From: Desulfovirgula thermocuniculi DSM 16036
Lineage (GTDB): Bacteria; Bacillota; Desulfotomaculia; Desulfotomaculales; Desulfovirgulaceae
Assembly: GCF_000429345.1 (NCBI RefSeq)
Contig: NZ_AUBR01000015.1
Location: forward strand, 1 to 57,823
DNA: 57,823 bases
Reading direction: 5' to 3'
Below, piece after piece: positions 57,660-57,823 of the stretch. A model generated the notes under the pieces. It was not told the DNA's origin and did not search any database. It saw only the letters and a list, made by a program, of their open reading frames with translations. Both the position numbers and the translations under genes were made by a program. Numbering within the stretch: the stretch's first letter is position 1; every line of letters begins with the position of its first letter.

Positions 57660-57823
57660 ATGCAGACGGTAACCCTCAAAATAAAGCTTCTACCTCCCAA
57701 CAAAGGCAAGCTGGAGAAGATGACCCGCATGCTGGACACCTACCGCCAGGCGTGCTCCCGGTCCCTGGAGCAGGCCGAAGCCTTGAACACCACCAGCCGG
57801 GCACATTTAAACCGCCAAACCTA
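57660..57823 (+). CDS. IS200/IS605-family TnpB homologue, N-terminal part (cut by window edge)
   Basis: The frame opens with ATG at 57660, seven bases after AGAGGAGA's last bases, and stays open to the window end (54 codons). It reads MQTVTLKIKLLPPNKGKLEK, then TRMLDTYRQACSRSLEQAEA, the usual N-terminus of OrfB/TnpB (wedge domain start and YxxACN-like motif). The catalytic part lies outside the window. It is clearly different from the IS607 tnpB at 8035, whose N-terminus is unlike. Confidence 0.75.
   Translation, partial: MQTVTLKIKLLPPNKGKLEKMTRMLDTYRQACSRSLEQAEALNTTSRAHLNRQT

Overview
The window looks like chromosomal DNA of an anaerobic, spore-forming, GC-rich member of the Clostridia, of the Desulfotomaculum/Pelotomaculum/Moorella type. 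The signs are sporulation genes (yunB, ytxC), Firmicutes gene order (zapA-pheT-pheS side, infC-rpmI-rplT), an L20-type leader, a T-box leader, consensus sigma-A promoters, very frequent TTG start codons with strong Shine-Dalgarno sites, and a flagellin promoter of sigma-28/SigD type. Gene content (cytoplasmic Mo/W oxidoreductase, sulfite-exporter family protein, radical SAM, FMN proteins) fits an anaerobe that handles sulfur compounds. The species cannot be named from this sequence.

Layout. 1-625: 5' part of a 16S rRNA gene on the minus strand with a consensus promoter. 626-7370: yunB, tyrS, a class A penicillin-binding protein and mutS2. 7391-9890: an IS607-family element (serine recombinase plus TnpB and a structured 3' region) lying between mutS2 and a U32 peptidase gene. 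9931-20750: U32 peptidase, a response regulator, NIF3-like protein, 3-methyladenine glycosylase, PolX, zapA, pheT, pheS, and a pheS leader holding a 30-codon YqzL-like gene and a terminator. 20813-32547: a flagellin glycosylation locus with a complete legionaminic acid route (LegF, PtmE, LegI, LegG, LegC, LegB, LegH), a Maf-type glycosyltransferase, one unknown protein and flagellin; its 3' edge carries an integrase remnant. 32722-37030: trmH, trkA, trkH, rplT, rpmI, infC, leader and promoter. 37057-44097: a chemoreceptor, thrS with T-box, radical SAM protein, flavoprotein, DUF445 protein, ytxC and a tRNA-Val(GAC). 44140-47010: a structured non-coding stretch, deoC, uspA, nitroreductase and a Crp/Fnr regulator. 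47165-55852: an operon for a TauE/SafE permease, a membrane protein, a cytoplasmic Mo-bisMGD oxidoreductase, a four-cluster ferredoxin, a GltD-like flavoprotein and a chemoreceptor. 55862-57823: a citE fragment, a heptad-repeat coiled-coil gene, citE, and the start of an IS200/IS605 tnpB cut by the window edge.

How genes work together. The leg genes would make CMP-legionaminic acid, which the Maf protein could transfer to the adjacent flagellin. The 47-56 kb operon would pass NAD(P)H electrons through the flavoprotein and ferredoxin to the Mo enzyme, with sulfite export by the TauE protein if the substrate is thiosulfate or a similar sulfur oxyanion; the last gene would let the cell swim in response. 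The substrate is inference. The strongest second-look items are this operon, the TnpB with a non-canonical RuvC-III region, the PolX with an altered polymerase centre, and the pheS leader.
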